From the NCBI RefSeq assembly GCF_023856365.1, contig NC_064548.1:16103642-16167641 (forward strand): DNA of 64,000 nucleotides. Reading direction: 5' to 3'. A program made the position numbers and the translations under genes. The stretch comes from Brienomyrus brachyistius (Eukaryota > Chordata > Actinopteri > Osteoglossiformes > Mormyridae). Each line of letters begins with the position of its first letter. Positions within the stretch are counted from its first letter, which is position 1. Below the pieces are notes generated by a model that saw nothing but the letters and a program-made list of their open reading frames with translations, did no database searches and was not told the origin of the DNA. This document shows positions 37,401-49,200 of the stretch, piece by piece.

Positions 37401-39840
37401 AAAAAATAAAGTGAATTAATAGATCACTAAAATCATTTTTTATCAGTTTAAGAAAACAACTAAACACTGATTTTATAAAGCATTAGTTAAAAGTTGCATG
37501 GCCATTACGCATTAGTTGTTTCTGATGACGAACAGCTGATTTTTATTTAACAGCAGGTCGTGGGTTTGGGTCACTATTCTGCCAATGAACCTGTGGGCTG
37601 ATATCATTTCAATTGATATATTTATTTTATAATTGGTCTTACTAGTAGAACTTGAAGATTCCAGATTTTGTGTTAACTCCTTTCTGTTAATGTGCAGTAT
37701 CAATATACAGAATAAGCACTGTGCTGTTTTCCTTGCTATTTGGAAAAATTTGAAAACGTACGAAAAACAAAGGAAAATTCCTACAGTCATACCGAGTTAT
37801 CTGAAAAATAATATAACATAGTCAAAAGAAAAAAATAAATAAATAAATTGTGTCTTCTACTCACATCTAGTGAGCATACCTCATAATTATGATGTACTAA
37901 CACTCGGAACAGACTGACACAACATGACAAACTGAAAATATTATTTGATTCTAAATAGTAAGCTGATACAATCCATGCTTTCTCATCTCATTTGAAGAAG
38001 TTCAAATTTGATGTCCATCTATGATTCAGTAAAATTAATTAGTGTGTACAGTAATTCATTTATTGCGAATTCTTAAACCCCACTCTGTTTCCCTTACAAA
38101 GAAAATAAAATAAATTAATTAAACTCCATGTTTATCCTTATCCCTGCATTTCCGTCATACTTACGAATCTTAATTCGTTTGAAACAACAGAACCCACAGA
38201 GGTTATAACAGGCAAAAACAAAGAGCCTCTGAACTCGGAAGCTCGATGATTGGCACGGAAAGACAGCATAGCATCCTCTGATCTTAGCTAATTGAAGGCT
38301 TGCCACATAGATTGGGGGGGGGGGTGTTCAAAAACACACTTTGCGACATTGTTTCACTACTGCCCACTCAACCTTTGATGTGCACCACTCGACGGCACCT
38401 GGGCAACCAGGCCAGAACTCGTGGGATCCAGCCTGGGCTCCACTGGATAGGAAGGGAGGCCGTTCCCATTCAACAACATGCAAGGACACAACAAAACACT
38501 TTTCATATTCATGACCGCCCCCGTTCACTCAAAAGCCTGCTGTATTGTTCACTTTTCCTATTTTTACCTCTCCCTGACAGCTCACACATGCTTTAGAAGT
38601 GACCCATGAAACAGCTCCGTAACCGCGGTATTCTCTTCTTGGTGATGGTTAAAAAAAAAGAAAGAAATAAACGAATCGAAGCACAAAAGGGCGCCGACAA
38701 ACACGAAGTTTGTTTTTACTTCACGACTGAAGCTATTCCTATCAGATTTATCACACCTGTTTCTGCACCATCCACAGATACCTGGTAAATAAAAAAAAAA
38801 TGACAGTAAATCAAAACAGTCCCAGAAAGCAGATTCAGAGTTGTTTTCTTTAGAAAAATAAATTGAAAGCTAATTGCATCAAGTTGCAGTTAAAAACTAA
38901 GCATTGTTTTGACATGTTGAAGCTCTTAAGTTCCGCACATTAAAATGAAACATGAACCTTTGCTAGCTATGGTCTATTCTCATTTGTGTGATATATCTGA
39001 AGAATATGGATGCTATCCCAAGATATTTTCCTTACCAACAGCATTGGAGTATTACTTTTCTATCATTTCTCAAGATGCCTTTTCATAAATTCATGTAGAA
39101 CTTTTGAGTTATGTGCTGTTTGTTAAATAACAGCAGAAATATATATATATTTAAAATACAAAAAAGTGTGCTACAGTGAATGACACTGCAGACTGTCACG
39201 TGGATTATTCAACAAGCCTTCATTTGCATTTTTATACAAACCGATCGAATCAAATGCTACGACAGACCAAAAATATTTATTTTCTCGACAGGGTCTACAT
39301 AAATGTGGAACATGGCTGTAATAAAGCAGACTGAAATGTCGTGATTGTGCCGGATTTGGCTGCATTGGACGAGCACAAAAGGCTGAGAGCTTTTCCTTCT
39401 CAGAAAAAGGCTCATGCACTGGTGTCACTCAGAGCAATTTCAGACTCTCTCACGATTATTTATACTCCATTTTAATGGTTGTGTTGTTTTGTCTTCCGTT
39501 GAACAAATTCAGAAGGTTTACGCGGCAATTCATCGTCTATACTTTACTAGAACCTGTTATTGCAGATTTCATTCTTTTCAATACAGCTAGTTGCTGAGTG
39601 AGTTGTAATTTAATGGAACGGATAACTACAATCCATGTTAAATAATTATACATTTAATTGCCAGTATGAAATGATTATGTCTTTGGCCAGATTGCATCCT
39701 GGAGAAAGACACATAAATTTTTATTAAGAGCTGTATTAAAAGCACCTCTACTGCATGCAGTTATGCGCAATAAAACTGATTAACTGCTTGTGTGTTACAC
39801 TGTAAAACATTTTATAAGATGTTTGTGAGTATTTAACTGC
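34451..39840. other. Intergenic, no gene recognised
   Basis: The block has a poly-G run at 34561-34574, a CpG-rich patch near 34690-34860, then AT-rich unique DNA. Homeodomain-type words occur around 36100-36310. No coding exon was supported. Confidence 0.45.
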
Positions 39841-40069
39841 AATGTAAAAAAAAATAAATGGTTAAATTTTGTGGTAGGAAGTAGCAGTGAGATGGCTGAT
39901 TCTTCCTCTTTTGTCCCTCCAGGGAGTTTGGGAATGAGTTCACTGGAGGACACAAGCACCCTGGAGCAGTCATCTGCATTTCCAGTGGGAGACAGCCAGA
40001 CACAAAAAGGAAGGGGGGGTGGGGGGAAGGTTACTGTTTGTACTCTGTGTACTTCTCTATGCGAACAAA

Positions 40070-40285
40070 CAGCAAGGTGGGTGGATTGGGAAGCAAGATG
40101 CTGTGCCCGTGATTGAAAGGTCACCGGTTCGAATCCCTCAGACAACAGAGCGGTTTTGCTGCTGGGCCCCTGAGCAAGACCCTTACCCCCCCAAATTGCT
40201 TCAGGGACTGGCTGGGCCTGCTATCTCAGAGATGTTTATTCGCTTTGGATCAAAGCATCTGCTAAGGAAAGCAAATATTTAAATG
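40070..40285 (+). mobile_element. tRNA-derived SINE
   Basis: The B-box GGTTCGAATCC lies at 40126-40136 in a tRNA-like head (GTGATTGAAAGGTCACCGGTTC). A body with GGGCCCCTGAGCAAGACCCTTACCCCC follows, then the fish tail CGCTTTGGATCAAAGCATCT and GCTAAGGAAAGC. The element looks near full length. Confidence 0.85.
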
Positions 40286-41733
40286 AGGGTCTGGTGAAGG
40301 GAGCCCGTGAAACTGTGGGGATCATGTGGTGTAAGTTCAGGTACAATGTCCAGTCAAAAGTGCAAAGCGGTTTGTGAGGTCCAGCATGTCTGATCCACCC
40401 AGAAGGTCAGGACGTGGCAGCGGGAATACTGCAAGTTCCTTCTCCATGTTCAAACAAAGAAGTTTGGGGGTTCCATAGTGGAACTGAGCAGAACGTAGAG
40501 CAGGTAAAAGGCAACTACAGGAGAATGACTTGAAACAGGTAATTCTCCTGGTGATAATATCTCCAGATCATAAAACAGAAAGGCATCTACACATAAAAAA
40601 GCTTCACCCCTAACTTCTCTTGTCAGTGATACTTAACTCAGTTTACTGTTTTTTTCTAAAGGTGAGAATATTGCAAAGTCAGAAAGTTTTTTCCAATTTG
40701 CACATTGGAGCTTCCTGACTCAAAGGACCCAGATGTCGTGCCGTTCTTCCCTGGAGGGGGTGAGCCTGTAACCAAGAGCTGTGGCTTCCCGCCACATTCT
40801 GGGGAGAGGGCAGAATGACCACTGCTTATTGTCAGAGCCCAATGGGCGTCTTCATCGCCTCTGTCATCTCTGACATGCAGAGCACAGTAAATTGCTCTTT
40901 CCTCTGCCTGGAAAACTTGTGTGCATCCCTCCAGTCACTTACTGTTCTTTTGGCTTGTGCTATGCCGCACATGAATACTGTGCAGGACAAGAACACAAAC
41001 CAAAGACCACCTCCCCCACCACTTGAGCTCTAGTACCACTGCATGACACATGATTCTTTTTTTTTTTTTATTCCTTGCACATGTGACACTTGCTCCATGC
41101 GACACATATCTGGATTACCCACCATGCACTGGGCTTGGACTGGCCCAACGAATGGTAGAATGTCTCAATGAAATGCACTGCTTCTGAACGTTGACTTGAA
41201 GGCTGGCAAGGAATGGAATCGCCAAGAGATTTATTTTTTTCTGAGAGTGTATCCACATGTAGCTACAGATGTCAGCCATTAAAACGTACACAAATCGTAT
41301 TGTTAAATGGGACAAAGACGGAACAGTTTGAAGAGGGGCGGTTTCCTTTTGCAGAATCAGCTGAAAAATACTGACACTGAGCTCACCTTCCTAACTAAGG
41401 GACAACAAGGCCTGTATATTTCAAATAAAAACACTTACACATGGTAACTATATATCTCAAAAGGTGTGGTAAAGGATTTTAAAGGTTATTGTGAGCTGCA
41501 TATACATCTATACATTACTTGAATCTTTGATTGACTTTTGTTTCTTGTAACTACACAAGCTACGATACATGGATTAATGCCTGTCTTTAATTATTGCTGG
41601 AAAACTTATTGTATAAATCACATCCAACACAATGAATGTGTTCAAAATTCTGATACGAGTTTTTTTTCCTTCTTCCTCAGGAAACTACAGTAGGTGTCAT
41701 CAGTGTTTTTCTATGTAGTGTATATATCTAGAA
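40286..41733. other. Intergenic, no gene recognised
   Basis: The sequence is mixed and appears unique. No feature could be supported. Confidence 0.45.
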
Positions 41734-41925
41734 CAGGGTGGCCAATCTTATCCACAAAGGGCCGGTGTGTATGCAGGTCTTTGGGATAACCTTTAGTTCA
41801 GCTGTTCAAAACCAGGTGTGAGGACTCTTCAGCCAATCAGTCGTCTAATTAGTAATCTAATTAGGGAATTACAGCGAAAGCCCTCATACACAGCAGCCCT
41901 TTCTAGATAAGACTGGCCACCCCTG
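41734..41925. mobile_element. hAT MITE with perfect 8 bp target duplication
   Basis: The ends CAGGGTGGCCAATCTTATC and GATAAGACTGGCCACCCCTG are inverse copies. atctagaa stands on both sides (41726-41733 and 41926-41933), which is diagnostic of a hAT insertion. The element is 192 bp and non-coding. Confidence 0.9.
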
Positions 41926-42399
41926 ATCTAGAATGTTCACTGAGTCATGCTGGTTTCCTCTGGTTTTTCTCCCGCAGGCAATTCTAAGGTGACCGCAGCC
42001 TGTGAGCACGTGTGAACGGTATGGAACTGGCATCCCATACTGGCTTCTCCCTTCCCTGGTGTCCAGGCTCCAGGTGACCCTGCACTTTGCATTCCATTAT
42101 TAGCATTAGCAGCATTAGCGTCACCATCGCTGCCAGGAGCTCCGCAGGCCCCATGTGGTAGCTGCTCTGGAGGCATCATGAACCATGACCTCGTCTTGCC
42201 GCTTCTAGCCGTCTGTTCCAACTCTGGCCACTTTTACCTGCCTAGAAAAGGTTAACGCTATGTAAAACGAACCGTAACGATGAAAGCCATTCCCTGCGAG
42301 ACCAGCTACACGGCGATCAGCTAAAACTCCTCGCCCCCTTTTCTCCAGGAAGTAATAGCATGCGTGTGATTGGGGGAAAGGTGTATATAGTATAATTAG

Positions 42400-42760
42400 G
42401 GAAATATCAGGGTTGCCGGCTGCACCCCCCCTCCCTCCCGTTGATGAGCTTTATATGAGAGAGTGTTGTTGGTTAATTCTGTCTAACAGCGGTCTCTGTA
42501 ATCACATACCCCCAATTAGACTCCTCTGCTCGCTCCTTTTGCAACTGTTTCTTTGCAGCCTCTTGTTGCCAGCCGGCATAATTAGCTTTCATCTGCTCCG
42601 GCAAAATAGACGAAAAGAGCATCAGTGATTGTGCCGCCACTCCAGCCCTCTACAGTAATCGCTGGCGATTTCAATCAGGTTAATTTTATCGTTGAAATGG
42701 AGGAAAATTGCCTCCTGGCCTCTTGTGCAAATCGGTCTATTCTTCCCCCAGCGAGCTGCT
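42400..42760. promoter_or_regulatory. Candidate conserved noncoding element
   Basis: TAATTA at 42579-42584, CCCCCAATTAGAC, GGTTAATTCTG and CAGGTTAATTTTATCG lie in unique, balanced sequence, with E-box CATCTG words. Confidence 0.3.
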
Positions 42761-43324
42761 CACCAGGTTACAGGGCGCTCCGCTAGTAAACACCCACCTT
42801 TTTTAAAGGGGGGGGGGGGGGTGGGGGTGGGGAGCAGCAGATGAGGCTTTGGCAGGTCTGCAGCCCTGGAGCAGTTAGGCTCCGCCTTTTTTGGGAGGAG
42901 AGAGGGGAGGAAACGGAAACTCCATTCGTGCGACAGCCGAGAGGGATTGTGGGTGCGCAGGTTATCACACCATGCTGAAAGCGCAGAGCGTAGGGTGGCG
43001 AATTTCATACCTGGAATCATTCACATGGGTTTTAATGATACACAACAAATTGATAATATGATGCTGGCATTTGTGGGACCAGGAAAGATCCTGTTATTTG
43101 TCAAGGCCAGCTGTCTAATAAAAAAGAATATATATTTACATTTTAATTTACATTTCCAAAATATTCATGCAACATCTCCAAAGTCTTCCAAGTTTCTTAG
43201 CACCTGTGACCCTCTGGGGTGTTTCAAAGGCCACTGGGAACACTGGGAGTTAGGGATGCTCATGTGATCACGTGCAAAATTGCCACTGTCTATTGTTTAG
43301 GTTTACATCAAATAAAGCAGGGTT

Positions 43325-43468
43325 AGACATCCCTGGGAGAAATCAGAAGTTATTGGTCTTGCTCAGGGGTCTATAATGCTGAAATCACTCTTTCCACCCT
43401 GCGATTCATACCTGCAATCTTCCAATTATGGGCACCATGTCTTAACCTATCGAGCTGCACACTGCCCA
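43325..43468 (-). mobile_element. tRNA-derived SINE, degenerate
   Basis: On the minus strand an A-box-like GCTCGATAGGTTAAG (about 43440-43456) is followed by the B-box-like GGTATGAATCGC (43402-43413). Then comes ACCCCTGAGCAAGACCAATAA, the same body word as in the SINE at 40.07 kb. Confidence 0.65.
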
Positions 43469-43499
43469 AAACATGAGAGGAACCTGAAATTTAATTCCT

Positions 43500-44080
43500 T
43501 AAATGATCATTATTAAGGGTCTAAAGTGCAAATTAAAAAAATGTACATTAAATTACAGGGAGGATGTATATTGTGTATTTAATATTTAATGTTTTATTAG
43601 AACAAAATTTTAGTGTTCGATTATAGATTTTATTCATTTTATTTAGATTTTTACTTGATAAACTGCTATGATTTGTCATCTCTCTTCCTTATCTTTTTAT
43701 CCTGCAGGGATGGTCTGATTACACTGGCAAAATAATAATAATGGCCAGTTACTATGAATTCCAATATGAATTAAGGCCAGATACCTTTGTGTCTCTATGA
43801 TCCAACACACTGCCCGCCCTCTCACCCAACTGCATTTGATTTTGAAGTCTCTTCACTGCGAGTTGCAAAGTAGTCCGAAGATGGCTTGTAAGGCCACTTT
43901 TTCCAAGTAGTTCTGCAGTCTAGGAGATTTACATGCACAGAACCACTCTGCCTGGTATCAAATGGCTGCTAACAGGTAGACTGGTCCTTAAAATGATTAG
44001 GTCCCATTCCATCTAAGCATTTTTTTGACAGACATGTGTGACGCTGATGCATGCTGATAAAATCCTGCCATTCTTTCTCG
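43500..44080. other. Intergenic, no gene recognised
   Basis: AT-rich unique sequence; nothing could be supported. Confidence 0.45.
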
Positions 44081-44089
44081 TTTTCTCCC

Positions 44090-44400
44090 TCACGGACGCC
44101 ATCACAGCAAAACCAAATTTGACGGCACTGCGAGCGCATCGTCCAAGATCTGTTCCAGGTTTTAAAAACTCTTTGACGAATGTAATCACGTCTCCGTAAC
44201 CATCGCATACATGTCAGAATGTATAAAGATGGGTTTAATATGTTCATTAGGGAACTTCATTGGTTTTTACCGCTATTCGACACACTGCAGAGCCGACACT
44301 GTAATTAACGTCGAACGCGGCTGCGCCATCCAATCTCTCAGAGGACACATCACCTGCAAAAAATGTTATAGTGCGAGGATAAATGCAGGTTAATGCTACA
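44090..44400. other. Candidate conserved noncoding element
   Basis: Unique balanced sequence with CACTGTAATTAACGTCG lies in otherwise AT-rich DNA. Confidence 0.2.
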
Positions 44401-45369
44401 ATGGGGTAATAGTAAAAGGGGGTGGTAAGCTCTTCTGGCAGACCTCTATCTCCTATTCCCTGGCCAAATGCGGGAGTGAAATTTTAAACGAGCGAACAAA
44501 TCCCCCTAACCGAGACAACCACCCACCCATTGGTCTAAGCCTGTTTGGCAGGGAAATTGGGAATGGGGTTAAACCCCCGAAATTGCCAGCAGAAATGACG
44601 GTTGGGGGGGTGGGGGTGGTTGTTTAATGCCACAAATCAACACATCAGAGTGAAATGTCCCGTAGGGCCTGCTTCCACCCTGGGAGGTACCTCGGCCGTT
44701 GGACTCGAACCCGGGCACCAGCCGTTCCTTCATCGCAGCCACCAAGACCCAGGCTGGGCCATGTGACCAGAGCCACTGCCACTGCCGCCTGCAGCTCAGC
44801 TGAGCTGTTTGTTTAGGAACCTCTCCCTGAAAATTGTATTCCATCGACCATGCTCACTATCAACACACAATTATCTGACTTAATCATGTGGAACAGTAGC
44901 AAAATCACCTGGGGCTTAGGAACTAATGACATTCTCGTCTGACGCACTTTGCTAAAATGGCTCTGCACCTGCAGCAGGAACAGGAAGATTGCTAAAGAAA
45001 ATTTACTTTCGTTTTTTTTTTCCCCTCACGCATCCTTTTCTATTTCTTTCCCTTCATCTTCAAGCCATCTTTCTCTACTGCTCCGGTCTTCTGAAATCAT
45101 TCTTTTTTTTTTTTTCTGCACGGCAGAATCGTGAACATTCGGGTATCGATATGCGTTTATTTTTCCATACACATAAGCCTGTGCACTGATACGTTCCTTT
45201 ACCATAGCCAGATTTTTTTCTGTTTATATGCAAAAACTATGCAGCATAACTGATGCGCAGCACTTATTAAAAAGTCACAAACCCAAATCAGAGAGAGTGC
45301 CGGTTTCTATACACTAATCTTCAGGTAAGAATTCATTACAAAACTTGGTCCCTGACAGATTTTGCTTAG

Positions 45370-45620
45370 CATGCTTTTGAGTGCTATCTAATTACAGGGC
45401 GGGATTATTTTCTGTTTCAGTGATTAATCACACCGCCGCGCTCATGTATTGCAATATGTTGGACATCTTGAGATAGGGAGAAAATCAAATTGTTACCCCG
45501 AATGTGTAATGTTTATTCAGCAAGTCCAGGAGATTGACTGAAGGTAACAACAACAGCAATCATGCCGCAAAATAATCACGGCAAGATTGGTTTTTGTCAA
45601 TGCTCTGTTTTGCAAGTATA
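45370..45620. promoter_or_regulatory. Candidate conserved noncoding element
   Basis: ATCTAATTACAGG, GTGATTAATCACACC (a palindromic homeodomain-like site) and CATGTATTGCAATATG lie in unique sequence. Confidence 0.3.
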
Positions 45621-46169
45621 AACCTATGGGAAGCTTAAGTTTGTGTGATGTAACAAACAGACTGCCCTGCAAATGCTGAAAAAGTGCCTCTATCTTGATG
45701 TTATCAGCGACTCCACTGCTTCCAGTGGAATGGAACTAGTTCCAGATCTATGACCTAGAACAATGTCTGCAACACAGAACAGCCTGTCTTCAATATATAG
45801 CTTCTGAACCATATGCCACATCTAAACAACATATATTAAAAAACTGGAATCTGCCTCAAAATCATTCTTTTCTGCTTCGTGAAAATTCAATTCAAGTCTT
45901 AATCTGGTGTAATTTGTAATTCAATTTAAATTTATATAAACAATAAAAGATGTGTGACTTAAAAAAGCCGCTAATCCAAAATAAGTAAATGCAAAGATTA
46001 AGGGCATATGTTCTAGCACATGGAAGCAAAGAAAACCAGAATATGCAGAGACACCAGAGACACAAACATGCTTAATAGCCTCAAAAGAGCCATAGAGCTT
46101 TTTCCTCCAGGCTGCCATAATCTCCACTTTTTTTTACTTCTTAATAAGAGATAATAACAGTAGGGCAGA

Positions 46170-46450
46170 TTAGCTTACATGTGCAATGGTGGCTTTAGTT
46201 TGATAATTAATACAGATGCTGGAAATGAATTTCAGTTTGTGGGAGAGCAAGCGCTGTTTGCCCAATGCCGCAGCTCTCAGCACAGCAAGAGCCACGATAT
46301 ATATTTCACTGAAATAATCTTGTTTTTTGCGACAGTGCCAATTTTTCCAGTTAAAGCCTGTTATCTCGTTAAATGGCTCGCTTGATGGGATTTCGATGGC
46401 AGCCGGATGTCTGTCTTACTCACCCTGAAATTAGGCCCTGACATGAAATT
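46170..46450. promoter_or_regulatory. Candidate conserved noncoding element
   Basis: GATAATTAATACAGATG and GAAATTAATTTTAAAA border a balanced core with CAGCTC and GGCAGCCGGATG. This is typical enhancer texture; conservation was not tested. Confidence 0.3.
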
Positions 46451-46589
46451 AATTTTAAAAAAGGGAAATAAAATTTAAAAAAAAAACATTCTATATATTA
46501 AAGAATAAGCTGCAGGTACAGTTTTTTTTTAATCAATTTGAACTGATTTCGCTTTTATTTGTAGTTTAATTTTAAAACAGTTGAGGCTC

Positions 46590-46850
46590 TTCCTGGATTA
46601 AAAGCAGAAGTTGACAGAATTACAGATTTGCGAAAGTCTGAGGCGACCGAAAAGTGTGACAGTCCGAAACGGCAAACCCGAAAACGATGACGCCGGCGTT
46701 CCCAGCAGCCGCTCCGTAAAAACGCCAGATCCAATCAAGCGCATCGGAGCCCCTCGGTACATCCGGACAGGCCCCCATCCCGAGTGCCAGACTCGGCCCG
46801 ACAGGAGCTGAGTCAGTGGTGGCACTGATAACTCTCGGCGTTTGAAACGG
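46590..46850. other. CpG-rich patch
   Basis: CpG steps are dense from 46640 to 46830 and frames are open on both strands. No protein family was recognised. Confidence 0.3.
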
Positions 46851-48750
46851 AGATGAAAGCGTTCGGGGATGAAAGGAACTCCGATTTAATCTTCTCTCCT
46901 CCCGCTCGGTCTCTCTCGTTCAGCGCACCATGACAGAGAGAAAGCACTGACAATGAGGGGGAAAGGAAGAAAATGGACAGGCTTAAGATCGTTTTTGTTA
47001 TGGGGCACGGGAAGGAAAAGATGAAGAGACATATATAAATATATAGTATGCATATATATATGGATATATTCTACTTTCTCTTTCTTATATACTCTGTGTT
47101 AGCAATAGCCTTTTCTGCCCTACAGAGGCAAAGCAGAGTAACTGCCCTGATATTTAGACAGAGAAAAGGCCTTCAAAGTTTTTTGACTGTCCACCCATAT
47201 GTGGAGTAGGTAGATATATGATAGCGTCTTCCCTAAAACCGAGCATAGCTGAACTAAGATATTTTGTCATGAGGTAAAACAGAACCTAAGTGCTGATTTT
47301 GGTCATATCTCATATGCAGTCGTATCGTTTCACTTTCCTATGTCTTTGTGTCTGTATACATGCAATAAAACCTGCACGGCATTTGCTAAATGCATGAAGT
47401 GTAATTCTGCCCCAGACCAGCGTACGTAAGCGTTCCTGCTGGGGCAGCGGCTTCCTTATGGTGACTCTGGGCGAGCGCATTTTCTTGAGCTAAATGGACA
47501 AATTTAGGAGGGGATGTCAAACCACCAGTAAGAGACAGGAAAGGAGTAGTGGGGGGCGGGTATTGTGGGGGGGGGGGGGCTGGGGGTGGCGAATGCAGAT
47601 AGGGATGGAGAAGGAGGTAATGCGCGTTTCATTCTCCACACAGCTGGTCCACGCAGATTGACAAAACCCATCACGCGATCCCCACTGCTAGGCACAATGG
47701 TGCGGCTGGCGGGGCCCCCATCCGCAGCCCTGTTAATGGCACGTTTAACAGCCCCTTGTTGATCCCTCAGATCTTCATTAACCCTCACAGAAGTGGCAAG
47801 GGGGTAGGAGGCATAGGCCACCAAGCAATCACTAAACTCATTATGCAGACAAAAAGGGTCGGCCAGATGAGATACAGGGATTCGGGGGGTTGGGGGGGGG
47901 GGAGGGGGGGGTGACAAGGTGAGTGCTGGATGGAAAAGAAGAGGGGATGGGAGCAGGCTAACAATGCACTGGAATGGAAGGTATTGCCAAAGTCTAAGAC
48001 TGCTGCTTTCATCCAGGTTCATAACTATTTTACAGTGTTGCAATATACCGGTAAGGTAGAGGTATGTCATGCTGGTCATAAGGATGGATGGACTTTTACA
48101 CAGGAGAGCTCAACTCTGTGAGTCCAGCACCTAGCAGCCAAGCCCACAGCAGGTTCTGTCCGTCTCCCCCTCGCTTTGTTGGGAGCGCCCAGTAGGTTCC
48201 GCACACCACTAACACTGCAGTTCGTCTTCGTTCACACCCACCCTTCCAATCCAGTTGCCGCGTGGAGTGGGGCCTGAAACATGACGGGTCGACCCCACCA
48301 GCCCCCCGGAACCCCCCCAATCCAAAGAAGAACAGGGTTCTTGACTGTTGGAATGGGCCGGCTATGTCGCCCAACCCCACACAAAACACAACGGATGTAC
48401 GAGCTCCTGGCATGGAGAAGGTCTTAAACCAAGAAACATTATTTTGAGTATAATTTCCTGCTCTCCTGTTGGTGGGGGCTCTGTAATTATACCTCGCGGG
48501 TCTGCCTTGTCCTGGCAAATGGCACAAAGGCGAGGGGAGGGGTGGCGTGCCTTGGAGGCTCACCAACATACCCCATCTTCGTGCGACCGGCAGAGCAGCC
48601 TGCACTAAGGGTTCGTGTTTGTTACGCGGCGAGCAGCATAACAGCGGTGCTCTATGTGTATGTGCTGTGCGAGATTCAGGAACAGACCGTGTAATCTAAG
48701 TTTATTAGCCACAGGTGTAGATTTAAAGGGACGTTGAGGGGGACATCTTA
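46851..48750. other. Intergenic, poly-G rich, no gene recognised
   Basis: G-rich tracts lie at 47551-47590 and 47885-47912. The 191-codon and 169-codon minus frames pass through these and read as Pro/Arg-rich low complexity. Confidence 0.5.
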
Positions 48751-48959
48751 GTGTCCAGTGTCACACCCGGGACAGAGCAGAAGCTGCCACAGCTTCTACC
48801 ACGTGGGTGTCAATTTCAGAGAAGCAGAAAAAAAAATCACGTCGATCTCAGACAAAAGCGCAGATTAGAAAAGCCGGAGTCCCATTGCACTTTGAGACTA
48901 GCTTGCCTTTGGAATAGCGTGTCAACTCAAAAATGGCGGAAATGTAATGGAAGGGGAGA

Positions 48960-49200
48960 AGGAGCATTGGACTATTGTGGCCGCAGCCATCCTCCGGGTC
49001 AGCTCCATCTCTCCGGGACAATGAAGACGACCGTGAAGAGGAGCAGCAGAATCACACTGTCTGCCCTAGCAGCGGAAACTCAGGCAGAGGTGACGGACCA
49101 GAGAATCAGAATACATTTAATGAATCTGCCAGCCGATTATGTAAAACAAATTAACCAGGCTCTGTGATTGAACACGACACGGTATTCATTAAAATCCACC
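48960..49200. other. Candidate conserved noncoding element
   Basis: Unique balanced sequence ends in homeodomain-like words (ACAAATTAACC, GTATTCATTAAAATCC). A 138-codon plus frame crosses it but shows no family match. Confidence 0.25.

Noticed and set aside
44680..44760. tRNA gene suggested by a B-box-like word (GGTTCGAGTCC on the minus strand)
   Set aside because: No convincing acceptor stem or A-box at the right distance could be drawn; it may be a SINE scrap.
47504..48605. 191- and 169-codon minus frames
   Set aside because: They run across G-rich tracts and give Pro/Arg-rich low-complexity products with no family match.
48751..49167. 138-codon plus frame
   Set aside because: No recognisable motif and no promoter or splice context; better read as part of a noncoding island.
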